Shown: positions 31,963 through 41,698 of the stretch, piece by piece
How positions within the stretch are numbered: the stretch's first letter is position 1
Layout of the letters: each line of letters begins with the position of its first letter
Assembly: GCA_016284305.1 (NCBI GenBank)
Contig: JAEEON010000047.1
Coordinates: 1 to 52,746, forward strand
Source: Bacteroidales bacterium
GTDB lineage: Bacteria > Bacteroidota > Bacteroidia > Bacteroidales > F082
Reading direction: 5' to 3'
DNA: 52,746 nucleotides
The notes under the pieces: generated by a model
The model's input: the letters and a program-made list of their open reading frames with translations, nothing else
Databases searched by the model: none
Told to the model about the DNA's origin: nothing
Made by a program: the position numbers and the translations under genes

Positions 31963-31986
31963 CAAAATTAAAAAATTATAAATTTG
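31963..31986. promoter_or_regulatory. Back-to-back promoter elements for two divergent genes
   Basis: TAATTTTG on the minus strand (31963-31970) serves the DMT transporter, and TAAATTTG on the plus strand (31979-31986) serves the Omp28-like gene. Only 8 bases separate the two boxes, so the promoters must compete for polymerase. Confidence 0.55.
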
Positions 31987-32010
31987 CAAAAAATTCCAAA
32001 CGCATCAACT

Positions 32011-33639
32011 ATGAAAAAAACTACCTTATTTTTTAGTATGCTTATGTTATTCCTGGCTTCAGGAGTAGCTCAGACGAAAGAGACGAAAGAGAATGTGGCT
32101 CGTGAATGTGTGCTGTTCGAACTGTTTACTGGGGTGAGATGCCCATATTGCCCGGCAGCTGCCAACGCCGTGGCTCAACTGCTTGAGGAAGGGAAACCCA
32201 TTGCTCCCGTTGCCTATCATACCAGTGCGTTCTCCACACCTGCGTATTATACTTCTGAGACTCAAGCTAGAGCAAATTACTATGGCGTGCAAAGCTTTCC
32301 AACTTTAAAGGCTGACGGTGTGCTGACTTTTGAAGGTGGCGGCAGTGCAAGTGAGACCAATTATTCGTACTATCTCAGCCGATACAATCAACGGATCAAC
32401 CAACCGAGTCCTTTTACCATCGATTTGACTTGTGAACCGGGCGATGACGGCATCTGGACTGTCCATTGCACGGTGAATCAAGTAGGTCAATGCAATGCCA
32501 CAAACCCTAAGGTGTTGATCGCTCTTACCCAAAGCAACATTGATGTTTCTTGGATGGGAATGCAGGGCCTCCATCATGTGTGCCGCGATATGATTCCTAA
32601 TCAGCTGGGTACGGCTTTCGTGGGTCCTTCCATGACCATCAATGAGACTTTTGCGATGAACTGGCCCAAAGACGACTGCTACCTGACAGCTTGGGTGCAG
32701 GACTATTCGGGTACCAAAGAGGTCTATCAAGCTGTTCGTCTCTCCTTGAATCTCGGATTGGACTATGACTTGGTGCTGAAGAATGTGAAAAACTATGCCA
32801 GCAGCGTCTGCTCAGGGATGATTAACCCCATCCTCACTGTCAATAATAGTGGAAAAGAGGTGGTTACGAGTTTCCAGGTGGTGGCTTTGGATAATGGAAC
32901 GGAAATCTATCGTGAGGAGTGGACGGGCAGTTTGTTGCCTGGCTCGAACGTTGACTTCCAGATGTCGGATTTTGAAGTAGGAGACCTTACGCAAGTGACC
33001 TTCGAAGTGGTTGAACCTAATGGTAATCCGGAAGGTTATGCCGGTGACAACAGAATGAGTATCAACCTTGGAGAACCTGTCATGATCGACGGTTTTCTCA
33101 AGTTGCAAGTGAAGACGGATGCATTTCCCGAAGAGACCAATATCCAGGTCCTAGAGTTGGAAACGAACGAAGTGGTCCTCGACTACCATTTCGACAAGCC
33201 CAACCAGTCCTATGTTTACGAGACAGGAGTGATGAACGCAGGCTGCTACCGCCTCCGTGTCTTGGATTCGTTGTCAAATGGCTTCAATGGCATCATCCGT
33301 GTTAGCGATGCTGCGGGTAACCTGCTTTTCAAGGTTGACAACTCGGTGTCGTTCACTGACGAACTGCGTTTCGAATTCAACTGCAATGGCGTATGGTCGG
33401 TGGAAGTTGAGCAGGAACCAACGATGACACTCTATCCCAACCCTTCTAAGGGCAACTTCTTCCTGGATCTTCTCGAAGGCAGTTGGAAAGTAGAGGTGTT
33501 TGACCTCACAGGACGTCTCATCCACCGGGAACTCCAGTTTACGCAAGGTGACATCAACCTCAACTGTGGCAGAGGCGTATATCTCCTGAAAGCCACAGAT
33601 GGCCAGAACGAAGTTGTTAGAAAGGTGATGGTTTATTGA
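32011..33639 (+). CDS. Omp28-like surface protein with thiol motif and T9SS sorting tail
   Basis: 542 residues. Signal peptide MKKTTLFFSMLMLFLASGVA. The N-terminal domain is thioredoxin-like: LFELFTGVRCPYCPAAANAV has a CPYC active-site motif, and YGVQSFPTLKADG the cis-Pro strand. This is the Omp28 family arrangement. The middle (about 200-450) is beta-rich, and the last 75 residues are a T9SS type A domain (LYPNPSKGNFFLDLLEG, VFDLTGRLIH, GVYLLKA, VVRKVMVY). The protein should reach the cell surface through T9SS; a thiol redox role is likely but not shown. The ATG was chosen after a promoter at 31979-31986. Confidence 0.88.
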   Translation: MKKTTLFFSMLMLFLASGVAQTKETKENVARECVLFELFTGVRCPYCPAAANAVAQLLEEGKPIAPVAYHTSAFSTPAYYTSETQARANYYGVQSFPTLKADGVLTFEGGGSASETNYSYYLSRYNQRINQPSPFTIDLTCEPGDDGIWTVHCTVNQVGQCNATNPKVLIALTQSNIDVSWMGMQGLHHVCRDMIPNQLGTAFVGPSMTINETFAMNWPKDDCYLTAWVQDYSGTKEVYQAVRLSLNLGLDYDLVLKNVKNYASSVCSGMINPILTVNNSGKEVVTSFQVVALDNGTEIYREEWTGSLLPGSNVDFQMSDFEVGDLTQVTFEVVEPNGNPEGYAGDNRMSINLGEPVMIDGFLKLQVKTDAFPEETNIQVLELETNEVVLDYHFDKPNQSYVYETGVMNAGCYRLRVLDSLSNGFNGIIRVSDAAGNLLFKVDNSVSFTDELRFEFNCNGVWSVEVEQEPTMTLYPNPSKGNFFLDLLEGSWKVEVFDLTGRLIHRELQFTQGDINLNCGRGVYLLKATDGQNEVVRKVMVY

Positions 33640-33645
33640 CCTTTG

Positions 33646-34608
33646 TTATCTTAGCCTGAGCTTTTGCCCAATCCTCAAGATGCTCTCTTTGTGGATGTGG
33701 TTGAGTTGACACAGTTTATCGACCGAGGTGTGGAACTTCGCCGCGATGGAGTTTAGGTTATCTCCCTTTTTTACATAATAATACTCCAAGTCAGTGGCAG
33801 AATAATAAGGCTTGGGCTTGGAGTCTTTGACGTCGAGGTTGGTGCGATGAAGGCCCTTGTAAGCTTTGTCGAGAATGTCCTTGGTCATCGAGTAGATGTG
33901 GTTGGAGGTCTTGATGGAGTCACTCAACGAGTGGGAGAAGAGCCAGTCATAAGTCTGGTCAAGATAGAAGACCCTGGCCAGTCTGGAGTGGTTGACTTTC
34001 TCGAGTCGGTCGAAGATGAGCAGGCTTGTGTCTCCGCAAGAGCACATGGAGTCAACGACTTTTTCGGAGGCTCTGACGGGAACGAGGTTGTCTGCGGTGC
34101 CGTGAACAATCCATAAGGGGACGTCGTTGAGGCCGCAAAGCTGTTTCTTGGTGGCGCCACCACATAAGGCGATGGCTGCAGCGACTTTGTCGGGATAGGT
34201 GGCAGTAAAGTCGATGGTCCCATAACCGCCCATGCTCATGCCAAGCACATAAAGCCGGTTGGTATCGACGGTGTATCGCTCCTTGGTCCAATCGTAAATC
34301 TGCATGATCTTCTCAGGATTCCATGCGCTTTGGGCCTGAGGAGCGATGACAAAAGCATCGATGTTGCGTCCCATGCCAAGGGCATCGATGCAGCCATATT
34401 CGCGGACTCTTGACAAATCGGTGCCGCACAAGCTCTTCCCATGAAGGAAGATGATCACGGGCTTCTCACAGACCGCAGGGTTATAGTCCTTGGGGACGTA
34501 CAGCCAAAAATCGTAACAGTTCTTGATGGAGTCACGACACGCATAAAGCTGTGCCGAAAGCATCAAGGGAAAAAGACTTAATATAATGAAGATGAGTATC
34601 TTTCTCAT
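33646..34608 (-). CDS. Exported alpha/beta hydrolase (esterase) with C-terminal LysM
   Basis: 320 residues. Signal peptide MRKILIFIILSLFPLMLSAQ. The hydrolase domain (about 20-245) has the oxyanion segment KPVIIFLHGKSLCG, nucleophile elbow GMSMGGYGTID (Ser), acid VHGTADNLVP (Asp) and a His in VNHSRL. This is the layout of poly-hydroxybutyrate-depolymerase/feruloyl-esterase-like enzymes. Residues about 275-320 are a LysM domain (YYVKKGDNLNSIAAKFHTSV, ILRIGQKLRLR) that should hold it to peptidoglycan or another GlcNAc polymer. Substrate unknown. It is 27 bases after the PQQ-propeller gene and may share its transcript. Confidence 0.85.
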   Translation of the reverse strand: MRKILIFIILSLFPLMLSAQLYACRDSIKNCYDFWLYVPKDYNPAVCEKPVIIFLHGKSLCGTDLSRVREYGCIDALGMGRNIDAFVIAPQAQSAWNPEKIMQIYDWTKERYTVDTNRLYVLGMSMGGYGTIDFTATYPDKVAAAIALCGGATKKQLCGLNDVPLWIVHGTADNLVPVRASEKVVDSMCSCGDTSLLIFDRLEKVNHSRLARVFYLDQTYDWLFSHSLSDSIKTSNHIYSMTKDILDKAYKGLHRTNLDVKDSKPKPYYSATDLEYYYVKKGDNLNSIAAKFHTSVDKLCQLNHIHKESILRIGQKLRLR

Positions 34609-34635
34609 TGAAGTCGTCAATAGGATGGTTTGAAA

Positions 34636-36174
34636 CTATTCTAACGAAATTTTGAATATTTTATTGCCTCGAGACCCCAAAATGATTTTGTCGTCAACAA
34701 CGATGGGTGAGGACTCGAAGTTGCTTCCGACCCTTGTGCTCGCTACGATTTCACCGGTCTTGCCTTTGATGAGATAAACGTAGCCCGCGGCATCGCCAGT
34801 GAAAATGAACATCTCGTCGTTGTCGTTGTAGAAAGCAATGGGCGACGACCAGGAGTACTGACGGGTAGAGGTCCGGTAACGGATGCTGCCATCATGCCTG
34901 TCAAAAGCAATCAGACAGCCTTTTTCCGTTGTGGTGTTGATGCAGAAATTGTTGAAGACCAAGTCACTACAATCGCCTCCTCCAAGCAAGGGAGAGCCAT
35001 ACATTCCCCCATCGAGCGACTTGTCGTTGAAACTGATGCGTCGGCAACGGATGGTGTCCTCCCAAACTTTTTCACCAGTGAGGCCGTTGAGTTTCACGAA
35101 ATAGGACGATCCTGACGAACCCTGTCGATCCACTTCGCATCCAGAGTAAAGATAGGGGATACCGTCTTCAAGGGCTACCACGGGAGTCGCATCGGAATCA
35201 TCGTGATTAAAGTAGTGCCATACGGGTTTCAACGTACTGAGATTCAAGCAGATGATATTACCTGCATTATCGTTGATATAGCCGTAGTTGCGACAGACGG
35301 CCATCGATGACTCGATGCCTGGGCTGCTCTTGTATTTACTCATGGAGTACCTCAAGGTGGAATGTAGCCGCAAGCTGTCGTCAGCGACATAATATTTGTA
35401 CAGGGTGCCGTTCTCGCCAGGACGGAAGAGGAATCCGCCAAGGATGATGGGGGAGGAGTCATACGCACCCCAGCTGCGCCAGGCTTTCGGGTCCTTGCCG
35501 AAAGTGTACGTTGCCTCTGATTGGAACATGTTGTAAACGACATGGCCAAAGACAGACTGTTTTTGGACGCCATGGCCGATATACAGATCACCGTTAAACC
35601 ATGGATTGAACGAAGGTGTTCCTTTGAGCACGTTACGGGTGTCGAAAGCTTCACGAGTGGCCTCGCCTGTTTGGAAATCGATGAAATAGACCTTGCCACA
35701 AAGCGAGGCTACCACCAACTCTTGCAGGCTGTCGGGCCAATGGATGTAGAGAGGTTGGCCAGTCCACCCAGTACCTCCTCCCCAAACACCGTGGCTGGTG
35801 TGTGAAGTGTCGGTATTGGTGGTGAACACCCAATCAGTGGTGATGTTCAATGAATCGCCATGGATTCGCCCAAAGAAATTGGGGTTTCGGGAAATCGATC
35901 CTCTGAAAGTGAAGATGCCAGGCGTGTCCTCATAGAGGTCATTCAGGTCTTGAAGCTTTCCGTCGATGTCGTTTTCAAAAGTGTCGATGACATACATGAT
36001 GCTCTCTGCCGATGCGTACATGGTATCCGCAAAAGGCATCGGTTTTTCCACCCTCGGACTGTCCGCGACCAAGAAAATGGTGTCGGCTGAATCGTCGGGA
36101 AGATGTTTCTGAGGCGTCATGCACGTAGAAAACGCAATCAGCAAAACCATTAATAAAAAGAGGTGAGTCTTCAT
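34636..36174 (-). CDS. PQQ-like beta-propeller lipoprotein
   Basis: 512 residues. Signal peptide and lipobox FSTC (Cys about residue 18). After a polar linker of about 60 residues come six to eight blade-like repeats, e.g. GKVYFIDFQTGEATREAFDT, YLYSGCEVDRQ with FVKLNGLTGEKVWEDT, MFIFTGDAAGYVYLIKGKTG and IILGSRGNKIFKISLE. The family (PQQ-like, BamB-like fold) binds partners rather than PQQ in most Bacteroidetes members. Role unknown; a surface or periplasmic scaffold is likely. It is first in a two-gene operon with the LysM esterase; promoter at 36197-36204. Confidence 0.82.
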   Translation of the reverse strand: MKTHLFLLMVLLIAFSTCMTPQKHLPDDSADTIFLVADSPRVEKPMPFADTMYASAESIMYVIDTFENDIDGKLQDLNDLYEDTPGIFTFRGSISRNPNFFGRIHGDSLNITTDWVFTTNTDTSHTSHGVWGGGTGWTGQPLYIHWPDSLQELVVASLCGKVYFIDFQTGEATREAFDTRNVLKGTPSFNPWFNGDLYIGHGVQKQSVFGHVVYNMFQSEATYTFGKDPKAWRSWGAYDSSPIILGGFLFRPGENGTLYKYYVADDSLRLHSTLRYSMSKYKSSPGIESSMAVCRNYGYINDNAGNIICLNLSTLKPVWHYFNHDDSDATPVVALEDGIPYLYSGCEVDRQGSSGSSYFVKLNGLTGEKVWEDTIRCRRISFNDKSLDGGMYGSPLLGGGDCSDLVFNNFCINTTTEKGCLIAFDRHDGSIRYRTSTRQYSWSSPIAFYNDNDEMFIFTGDAAGYVYLIKGKTGEIVASTRVGSNFESSPIVVDDKIILGSRGNKIFKISLE

Positions 36175-36196
36175 CTGCGTTTTTTGAAAGCGGTTG

Positions 36197-36247
36197 CAAA
36201 GATAAGAAAATCAGGCTTTGATGTTAACTTTTAATAACGTAATTTTG
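36197..36247. promoter_or_regulatory. Divergent promoter elements between propeller gene and nth
   Basis: TATCTTTG on the minus strand (36197-36204) serves the propeller lipoprotein gene, and TAATTTTG on the plus strand (36240-36247) serves nth. Confidence 0.6.
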
Positions 36248-36268
36248 CCTCGCTAATTCTGTTTGACC

Positions 36269-36922
36269 ATGAGAACAACGAAGTTGCAGCAGAAATACGA
36301 TTCTTTTGTGAGCTATTTCAAGGAACAAATGCCAACGGCAGGCTCAGAACTGGTTTTCCGTAATCCTTACGAGCTTTTGGTGTCAGTCATTCTATCCGCC
36401 CAATGTACCGACAAACGGGTGAACATGACCACACCAGCGTTGTTTGAACGTTTTCCTACGCCTGAGTCGATGGCAGGGTCAACGGTGGAGGAAATCTATT
36501 CCTATATCAAGTCCATCTCTTATCCAAACAACAAGTCGAAGAACCTTCTAGGCATGGCCAAGGTCCTGGTAGAGGAGTTTGGTGGCGTGGTGCCGGACAA
36601 TCTCGACGACTTGCAGCGCTTGCCCGGTGTTGGTCGAAAGACGGCCAACGTCATGATGGCCGTGGCTTTTCAACAGCCGGCGATGCCGGTGGATACACAC
36701 GTGTTCAGGGTCTCGAACCGTATCGGCTTGACCAAAAACTCGAAAAACGTGCTTGAAACGGAAAAGACTTTGGTCGCCCATCTGCCATTATCGGTGCTTT
36801 CCACGGCCCACCATTGGCTAATCCTGCATGGACGCTATGTCTGCCACGCCCGAAAACCTGATTGTGAACATTGTGGCATCGCTGACATTTGTGACTACCA
36901 TCAAAAAAAGATTAGAAAATAA
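36269..36922 (+). CDS. nth: Endonuclease III (DNA glycosylase/AP lyase)
   Basis: 217 residues from the ATG at 36269. Helix-hairpin-helix LPGVGRKTANVMM contains the catalytic Lys, VDTHVFRVSNRIGL the catalytic Asp, and the end holds the 4Fe-4S loop C-x6-C-x2-C-x5-C (CHARKPDCEHCGIADIC). It removes oxidised pyrimidines and cuts the resulting abasic site. Length and motifs are fully normal. It is followed by recA on the same strand with a separate promoter. Confidence 0.95.
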   Translation: MRTTKLQQKYDSFVSYFKEQMPTAGSELVFRNPYELLVSVILSAQCTDKRVNMTTPALFERFPTPESMAGSTVEEIYSYIKSISYPNNKSKNLLGMAKVLVEEFGGVVPDNLDDLQRLPGVGRKTANVMMAVAFQQPAMPVDTHVFRVSNRIGLTKNSKNVLETEKTLVAHLPLSVLSTAHHWLILHGRYVCHARKPDCEHCGIADICDYHQKKIRK

Positions 36923-36956
36923 TTCAACAATCGAGCTTTTATTGGTCAAATCGTGT

Positions 36957-36964
36957 TATATTTG
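36957..36964 (+). promoter_or_regulatory. -7 promoter element of recA
   Basis: TATATTTG, 45 bases before the recA ATG. It lies inside the longer recA frame starting at 36953, so that longer start is unlikely. I see no obvious LexA box. Confidence 0.6.
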
Positions 36965-37009
36965 CCGTTGGAAGCAAAGCGTGATAATAATAATTTAAAA
37001 TATACAGTT

Positions 37010-38035
37010 ATGACAACAGAAAAAGTACAGGAAGATGCCCAAAAGATCAAGCTGGAGAAGTTGAAGGCTTTGGAGGCGACCTTGGGCAACATTGAGAAGA
37101 ATTTCGGAAAAGGCAGCATTATGCGGCTCGGTGCAGAAGCGGAGAAGATGGAGTCGATTTCCACGGGTTCATTAGGCCTCGACTATGCCTTGGGCGTCGG
37201 TGGACTCCCCAAAGGAAGGATCGTCGAGATCTTTGGCCCTGAGAGTTCGGGTAAGACCACCTTGGCGCTCCATGTCATTGCCGAAGCACAGAAAAAAGGC
37301 GGCATCGCTGCTTTTATCGATGCTGAACATGCCTTCGACCGTTTCTATGCAGCGAAGCTGGGTGTCGATGTGGAAAACTTGTTGATCTCACAACCCGACT
37401 ATGGAGAACAAGCCTTGGAGATTGCAGAGAACCTGATCCGCTCAGGTGCCATCGACGTCATCGTGGTTGACTCTGTCGCCGCCTTGACCCCGAAGAGCGA
37501 ACTGGAAGGAGAGATGGGCGATAGCAAGATGGGCCTGCAAGCACGACTGATGTCACAAGCCATGCGTAAACTGACCGCCACCATCAACAAGACGGGTTGT
37601 ATCTGCATCTTTATCAACCAATTACGTGAGAAGCTGGGTGTTCTGTTCGGCAATCCTGAGACGACCACGGGTGGTAATGCCCTTAAGTTCTATAGCTCCA
37701 TCCGTCTCGACATCCGTAAGGTTAGCCAAATCAAGGACGGCGACAACGTCACCGGCAGCCGTGTGAAAGTCAAAGTGGTGAAAAACAAGGTGGCTCCGCC
37801 GTTCCGCAAGGCTGAGTTCGACATCCTCTATGGTGAGGGAATCTCACGTACAGGCGAAATCGTCGATCTCGGCGTGGAAACGAATGTCATCAAGAAAAGT
37901 GGCTCTTGGTTCAGCTATGGCGACGCGAAACTGGCACAAGGCCGCGATGCCGTCAAACGACTCATCGAAGATAACCCGGAACTCGCTGAAGAGTTGTCGG
38001 AAAAGATTTTGGAAGCCCTCGAAAAGACTGAATAA
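37010..38035 (+). CDS. recA: RecA recombinase
   Basis: 341 residues. Walker [10 protein letters not shown], Walker [11 protein letters not shown], the start of loop L1 ([20 protein letters not shown]), [20 protein letters not shown] (L2 region) and the [20 protein letters not shown]-terminal domain are all present. RecA forms filaments on single-stranded DNA for homologous recombination and triggers SOS cleavage. The start at MTTEKVQED was chosen over a longer frame that would begin upstream of the promoter. Followed 8 bases later by a TPR lipoprotein gene. Confidence 0.97.
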   Translation: MTTEKVQEDAQKIKLEKLKALEATLGNIEKNFGKGSIMRLGAEAEKMESISTGSLGLDYALGVGGLPKGRIVEIFGPESSGKTTLALHVIAEAQKKGGIAAFIDAEHAFDRFYAAKLGVDVENLLISQPDYGEQALEIAENLIRSGAIDVIVVDSVAALTPKSELEGEMGDSKMGLQARLMSQAMRKLTATINKTGCICIFINQLREKLGVLFGNPETTTGGNALKFYSSIRLDIRKVSQIKDGDNVTGSRVKVKVVKNKVAPPFRKAEFDILYGEGISRTGEIVDLGVETNVIKKSGSWFSYGDAKLAQGRDAVKRLIEDNPELAEELSEKILEALEKTE

Positions 38036-38043
38036 CACTTGGG

Positions 38044-39072
38044 ATGATGAACAGATTGGTTGTGATGTGCCTCGCAATGGCACTGCTTCTTGCCGCTTGC
38101 AACAACGACCCCAAACCACCAAAGCAAGCCGCTCCAGAACCTACAGAGACTACAAAGGATGTCATCGAACTGTTGACCGACTCTATTGCCATGGACGAAA
38201 ACCGGGCTGACCTATACCTGCAACGTGCCAAAGCCTATGTGGAACGTGAACAGGTCGGTGCCGCCATGGTGGATGTCACCAAAGCTATCGAAGTTAACCC
38301 TAAAAACATCGACGCTTTCCTGATGCTGGCCGACATCTATTACATGCTTGGCGACCAAGCTAACATCACCGCCACGTTGAACCGTGCCCTGGAAATCGAT
38401 CCCTATGATAGCCGACCGATGGTGAAGCTGGCAGAGATCAACATGCTCCAGCAAAACTATGACTTGGCTTTGGGTTATATCGACAATGCGATGAAAGTCA
38501 GCACCTTCAATCCAAGAGCCTATTTCGTTAGGGGGATGATCTTTATGGCTAAACAGGATACGACCTCTGCATTGAAGAACTTCCTCACCGCACGTGAACA
38601 GGACAACGATTTCTTCGATCCCAACTACGAGGTCTGCAAGATCTATGGCGCCCAAAACAACCCTTTGTCGGAACAGTTCTTGCGTTCAACGGTGACGCGT
38701 TTTCCCGACCAACCACTGGCTCGTTATGAACTTGCCCTGTATCTCCAGGATCATGACCAACCTGAAGAGGCATTGATTCACTATGACACCCTGCTCACCA
38801 TGCAACCTGGCAACAGCCGACTGCTCTTCAACAAAGGATATGTGTATTTTGTTTACCTTGGCGACAACCAAAAAGCTCTGGATTACTTCAACCAGTCCCT
38901 GGATAGCGACCCCAACTACCTCGATGCCTTGTATAACAAAGGACATGTCTTGGAGCAGATGGGTGATTATGTCCAAGCCAAAACAATCTATTCTCAGGTG
39001 CTGAAGCAGCAACCTAATTACGAGTTAGCCGTGAAGGCTGTCAATAGGATAGCCAACCAGATGGAAGAGTGA
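38044..39072 (+). CDS. TPR-repeat lipoprotein
   Basis: 342 residues. Signal peptide with lipobox LLAAC (Cys about residue 19). Seven to eight tetratricopeptide units follow (ADLYLQRAKAYVEREQVGAA; IDAFLMLADIYYMLGDQANI; LFNKGYVYFVYLGDNQKALD; LDALYNKGHVLEQMGDYVQA). It probably scaffolds protein partners at the periplasmic face of a membrane; partner unknown. It lies 8 bases after recA and is likely co-transcribed. It converges with the phosphosugar mutase gene, 3 bases away. Confidence 0.85.
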   Translation: MMNRLVVMCLAMALLLAACNNDPKPPKQAAPEPTETTKDVIELLTDSIAMDENRADLYLQRAKAYVEREQVGAAMVDVTKAIEVNPKNIDAFLMLADIYYMLGDQANITATLNRALEIDPYDSRPMVKLAEINMLQQNYDLALGYIDNAMKVSTFNPRAYFVRGMIFMAKQDTTSALKNFLTAREQDNDFFDPNYEVCKIYGAQNNPLSEQFLRSTVTRFPDQPLARYELALYLQDHDQPEEALIHYDTLLTMQPGNSRLLFNKGYVYFVYLGDNQKALDYFNQSLDSDPNYLDALYNKGHVLEQMGDYVQAKTIYSQVLKQQPNYELAVKAVNRIANQMEE

Positions 39073-39075
39073 GGC

Positions 39076-40806
39076 TTATTTGATAAGCAACGCTGCTGCA
39101 GCTTCAAGTTTCTCGTCCAAGGCCTTCATCGAAGCCTCGAGGCTACCGTCAATCTTTCCTTTCATGCTGAAGTAGAACTTGATCTTAGGCTCAGTGCCTG
39201 AGGGACGGATGCTGATTTTTGACCCGCTCTCCGTGAAGAACTGCAATACATCAGATTTGGGAAGGTTGATAGGAGTGACTTTGCCAGAGGATAGATTCTT
39301 GGCTTCCAACGTCTTATAGTCCCTGATTTCAACGATTTTCTCGCCGCAGATCTCGGTAGGTGGGGTCTCGCGGAATCGGGCCATCATGGCTTTGATCTCT
39401 TCGACACCGCTGATGCCTTTCTTGGTAAGCGAGACCAGCTTTTCCTTATAAAGACCGAACTCACGATAGATGTCGCAAAGCAACTCATAGAAGGTCTTGC
39501 CTTGCTCAGCAGCCCATGCCATAGCTTCAGCTAAAAGGCTGGTGGCGATGACGGCGTCTTTGTCGCGGACAAAGTCACCTGCAAGGTAGCCGTAGCTTTC
39601 CTCGCCACCACCGATGAACTGTTTCTTGCCTTCCAGCTCCAGAATCTTGCTTGCGATGTATTTGAAGCCGGTCAGCACATCATAACGATCGACATTGTAC
39701 TTCTTGGCAATCTCAAACAGCAGTTCCGTGGTGACAATGGTCTTCACAACGAACTCTTTGCCAGTGAGCTTGCCGAGCTCGTTCCAACGGGTGAGCAGAT
39801 AGTAGAGGAATACGCTGGCAGCTTGATTGCCGTTGAGAAGGATGAACTCGCCTTGCTCGTTTTTCACGGCGCAACCCACGCGGTCGGCATCAGGGTCGGT
39901 GGCGAGCACTAAGTCGGCATTGACCTCTTGGGCTTTCTTGACGGCCAAAGCCATGGCAGCCGGTTCCTCGGGATTGGGGGATTTGACAGTGGGGAAGTCG
40001 CCATCAACAACCATCTGTTCTTCAACGCAATAGACGTTTTCAAAGCCTTTGCGCTTAAGAATCTCGGGCACTAAGCGACGGCCCGTGCCATGGATTGGGG
40101 TATAGACGATCTTGAGATCTTTGTGCTTCTTGATCAAATCCAAAGAGAGGGAGAGTCCAAACACCTTTTCCAGGTAGATGTCGTCGAAACGCTCGTCAAG
40201 CATCGTGATAAGCTCGGGTTTGCGTTTGAAGTTGACCATCGAAGGGTCGGTGATTTTTTCCACCTCGGCGATGACGTTCTTATCGTGAGGACTGATCAGC
40301 TGGCCACCATCGTTCCAATAAGCCTTGTATCCATTGTACTCCTTGGGGTTGTGTGAAGCGGTGACCATCACACCGGCATGGCAGTGAAGCTCACGCACAG
40401 CGAAGGAGAGTTCTGGGGTGGGGCGGAGGCAGTCGAAGAGATAGACCTTGATGCCATTTGCCGACATGACATCGGCGGTGATGTTGGCGAAGGCAGGACT
40501 GTTGTTGCGGCAGTCGTAGGCAATAGCCACGCGCAGCTCTTTCTCACCGGGGTTCATCATTTTGATGTAGTTGGCGAAGCCTTGGGTTGCCATGGCCACC
40601 GTATAGATGTTCATGCGGTTGGTTCCGACACCCATGATGCCGCGAAGGCCTCCTGTGCCGAATTCCAAGTTGCGGTAGAAACTCTCTGTCAGCTCGTTAG
40701 GGTCGTTGTCGATAAGCTCTTGGACCTTTTTACGGGTCTCTTCGTCATATTGGTCGGTGAGCCATGCTTGGGCTCTTTCCATTATTTTTGGATCGATGTT
40801 TGTCAT
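39076..40806 (-). CDS. Phosphosugar mutase (phosphoglucomutase/phosphomannomutase)
   Basis: 576 residues from MTNIDPKIM. All four active-site segments are visible: GVMVTASHNPKEYNGYK with the phosphoserine, DPDADRVGCAV (metal), GGEESYGYLAGDFVRDKD (sugar) and RPSGTEPKIKFYF (phosphate). Length fits the long bacterial PgcA-like type acting on glucose-1,6 phosphates, with mannose or deoxyribose phosphates possible. It interconverts hexose-1- and -6-phosphate, feeding nucleotide sugars. It is last of a minus-strand run yebC-cyclase-like-rfbD-mutase; the gap to rfbD is 11 bases. Confidence 0.92.
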   Translation of the reverse strand: MTNIDPKIMERAQAWLTDQYDEETRKKVQELIDNDPNELTESFYRNLEFGTGGLRGIMGVGTNRMNIYTVAMATQGFANYIKMMNPGEKELRVAIAYDCRNNSPAFANITADVMSANGIKVYLFDCLRPTPELSFAVRELHCHAGVMVTASHNPKEYNGYKAYWNDGGQLISPHDKNVIAEVEKITDPSMVNFKRKPELITMLDERFDDIYLEKVFGLSLSLDLIKKHKDLKIVYTPIHGTGRRLVPEILKRKGFENVYCVEEQMVVDGDFPTVKSPNPEEPAAMALAVKKAQEVNADLVLATDPDADRVGCAVKNEQGEFILLNGNQAASVFLYYLLTRWNELGKLTGKEFVVKTIVTTELLFEIAKKYNVDRYDVLTGFKYIASKILELEGKKQFIGGGEESYGYLAGDFVRDKDAVIATSLLAEAMAWAAEQGKTFYELLCDIYREFGLYKEKLVSLTKKGISGVEEIKAMMARFRETPPTEICGEKIVEIRDYKTLEAKNLSSGKVTPINLPKSDVLQFFTESGSKISIRPSGTEPKIKFYFSMKGKIDGSLEASMKALDEKLEAAAALLIK

Positions 40807-40817
40807 GATATTAATTT

Positions 40818-41684
40818 TTATGGTTGTGAATTCAGTTCTTTGATGCAACGTTCAAGGCTGTCTTTCCAGAAAGGAATTCGGATGCCAAGTGTCTCTTTGA
40901 TCTTGGTCGTGTCTAGTGCACTGTAGGCCGGACGTGTGGCTCTAGTGGGGTATTGATCGGTGGTGATGGAGTTGACCTTGCAGCTTTTCCCTCCGAGTTC
41001 AAATATGGCTTTGGCAAAGACGTCCCAGGAGGTGATCCCATCGTTGGTGAAATGGAAGACTTCCTTTACCGGTCTTTTGCCGTAATGGGAGACAAGTGCC
41101 ATGATTCCCTGAGCCAGGTCGCCCGCAAAGGTAGGACTACCATGTTGATCGCAGACCACGTTGATTTCGTCGTGCGTCTCGGCAAGGCTGAGCATGGTCT
41201 TCACGAAGTTCTTGCCTGTCGCCGAATAGAGCCATGCAGTACGAACGATGCAATAATGGCATCCGCTGTCTTTTATTGCCTGTTCGCCAGCGAGTTTGGT
41301 CTTGCCGTAAACCGAGGTGGGTCCTGTGGGGTCGGTCTCACGATAGGGTTGGGTGCCTTTTCCGTCAAAGACATAGTCGGTGGAGACGTGAATCAGCAGG
41401 GCGTTTTGACTGTGACAGGTTTCAGCCAGAACCTTTGAGGCATGGACGTTCACTTTCTCAGCCATCTCCACATCGTCTTCAGCTCGGTCCACAGCGGTAT
41501 AAGCAGCGCAGTTGATGCAGCAGTCGATGCGATGTTCGCTGAAGTATCGCTCCACAGCGATTGGGTCAGTAATATCAAGGCTGTCGATATCCGAGAAGAA
41601 CCATTGGTGCAAGGCATTGGCAGCAGCGATCTTTTGCATCTCGTTGCCAAGTTGTCCATGACATCCTGTTACTGCTATGTTCAT
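40818..41684 (-). CDS. rfbD: dTDP-4-dehydrorhamnose reductase
   Basis: 288 residues. NAD(P)-binding MNIAVTGCHGQLGNEM, DITDPIAVERYF, CINCAAYTAVDRAEDD, ISTDYVFDG-type HVSTDYVFDGKGTQPYRE, catalytic YGKTKLAGE (YxxxK) and RTAWLYS are the RmlD/RfbD hallmarks. It makes dTDP-L-rhamnose in the last step of the pathway. The other three rml genes are not in the window. The start MNIAVTG at 41684 was chosen over a TTG two codons earlier. The mutase gene that follows could supply glucose-1-phosphate for the same pathway. Confidence 0.93.
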   Translation of the reverse strand: MNIAVTGCHGQLGNEMQKIAAANALHQWFFSDIDSLDITDPIAVERYFSEHRIDCCINCAAYTAVDRAEDDVEMAEKVNVHASKVLAETCHSQNALLIHVSTDYVFDGKGTQPYRETDPTGPTSVYGKTKLAGEQAIKDSGCHYCIVRTAWLYSATGKNFVKTMLSLAETHDEINVVCDQHGSPTFAGDLAQGIMALVSHYGKRPVKEVFHFTNDGITSWDVFAKAIFELGGKSCKVNSITTDQYPTRATRPAYSALDTTKIKETLGIRIPFWKDSLERCIKELNSQP

Positions 41685-41698
41685 GCCCAAAGGGTGGT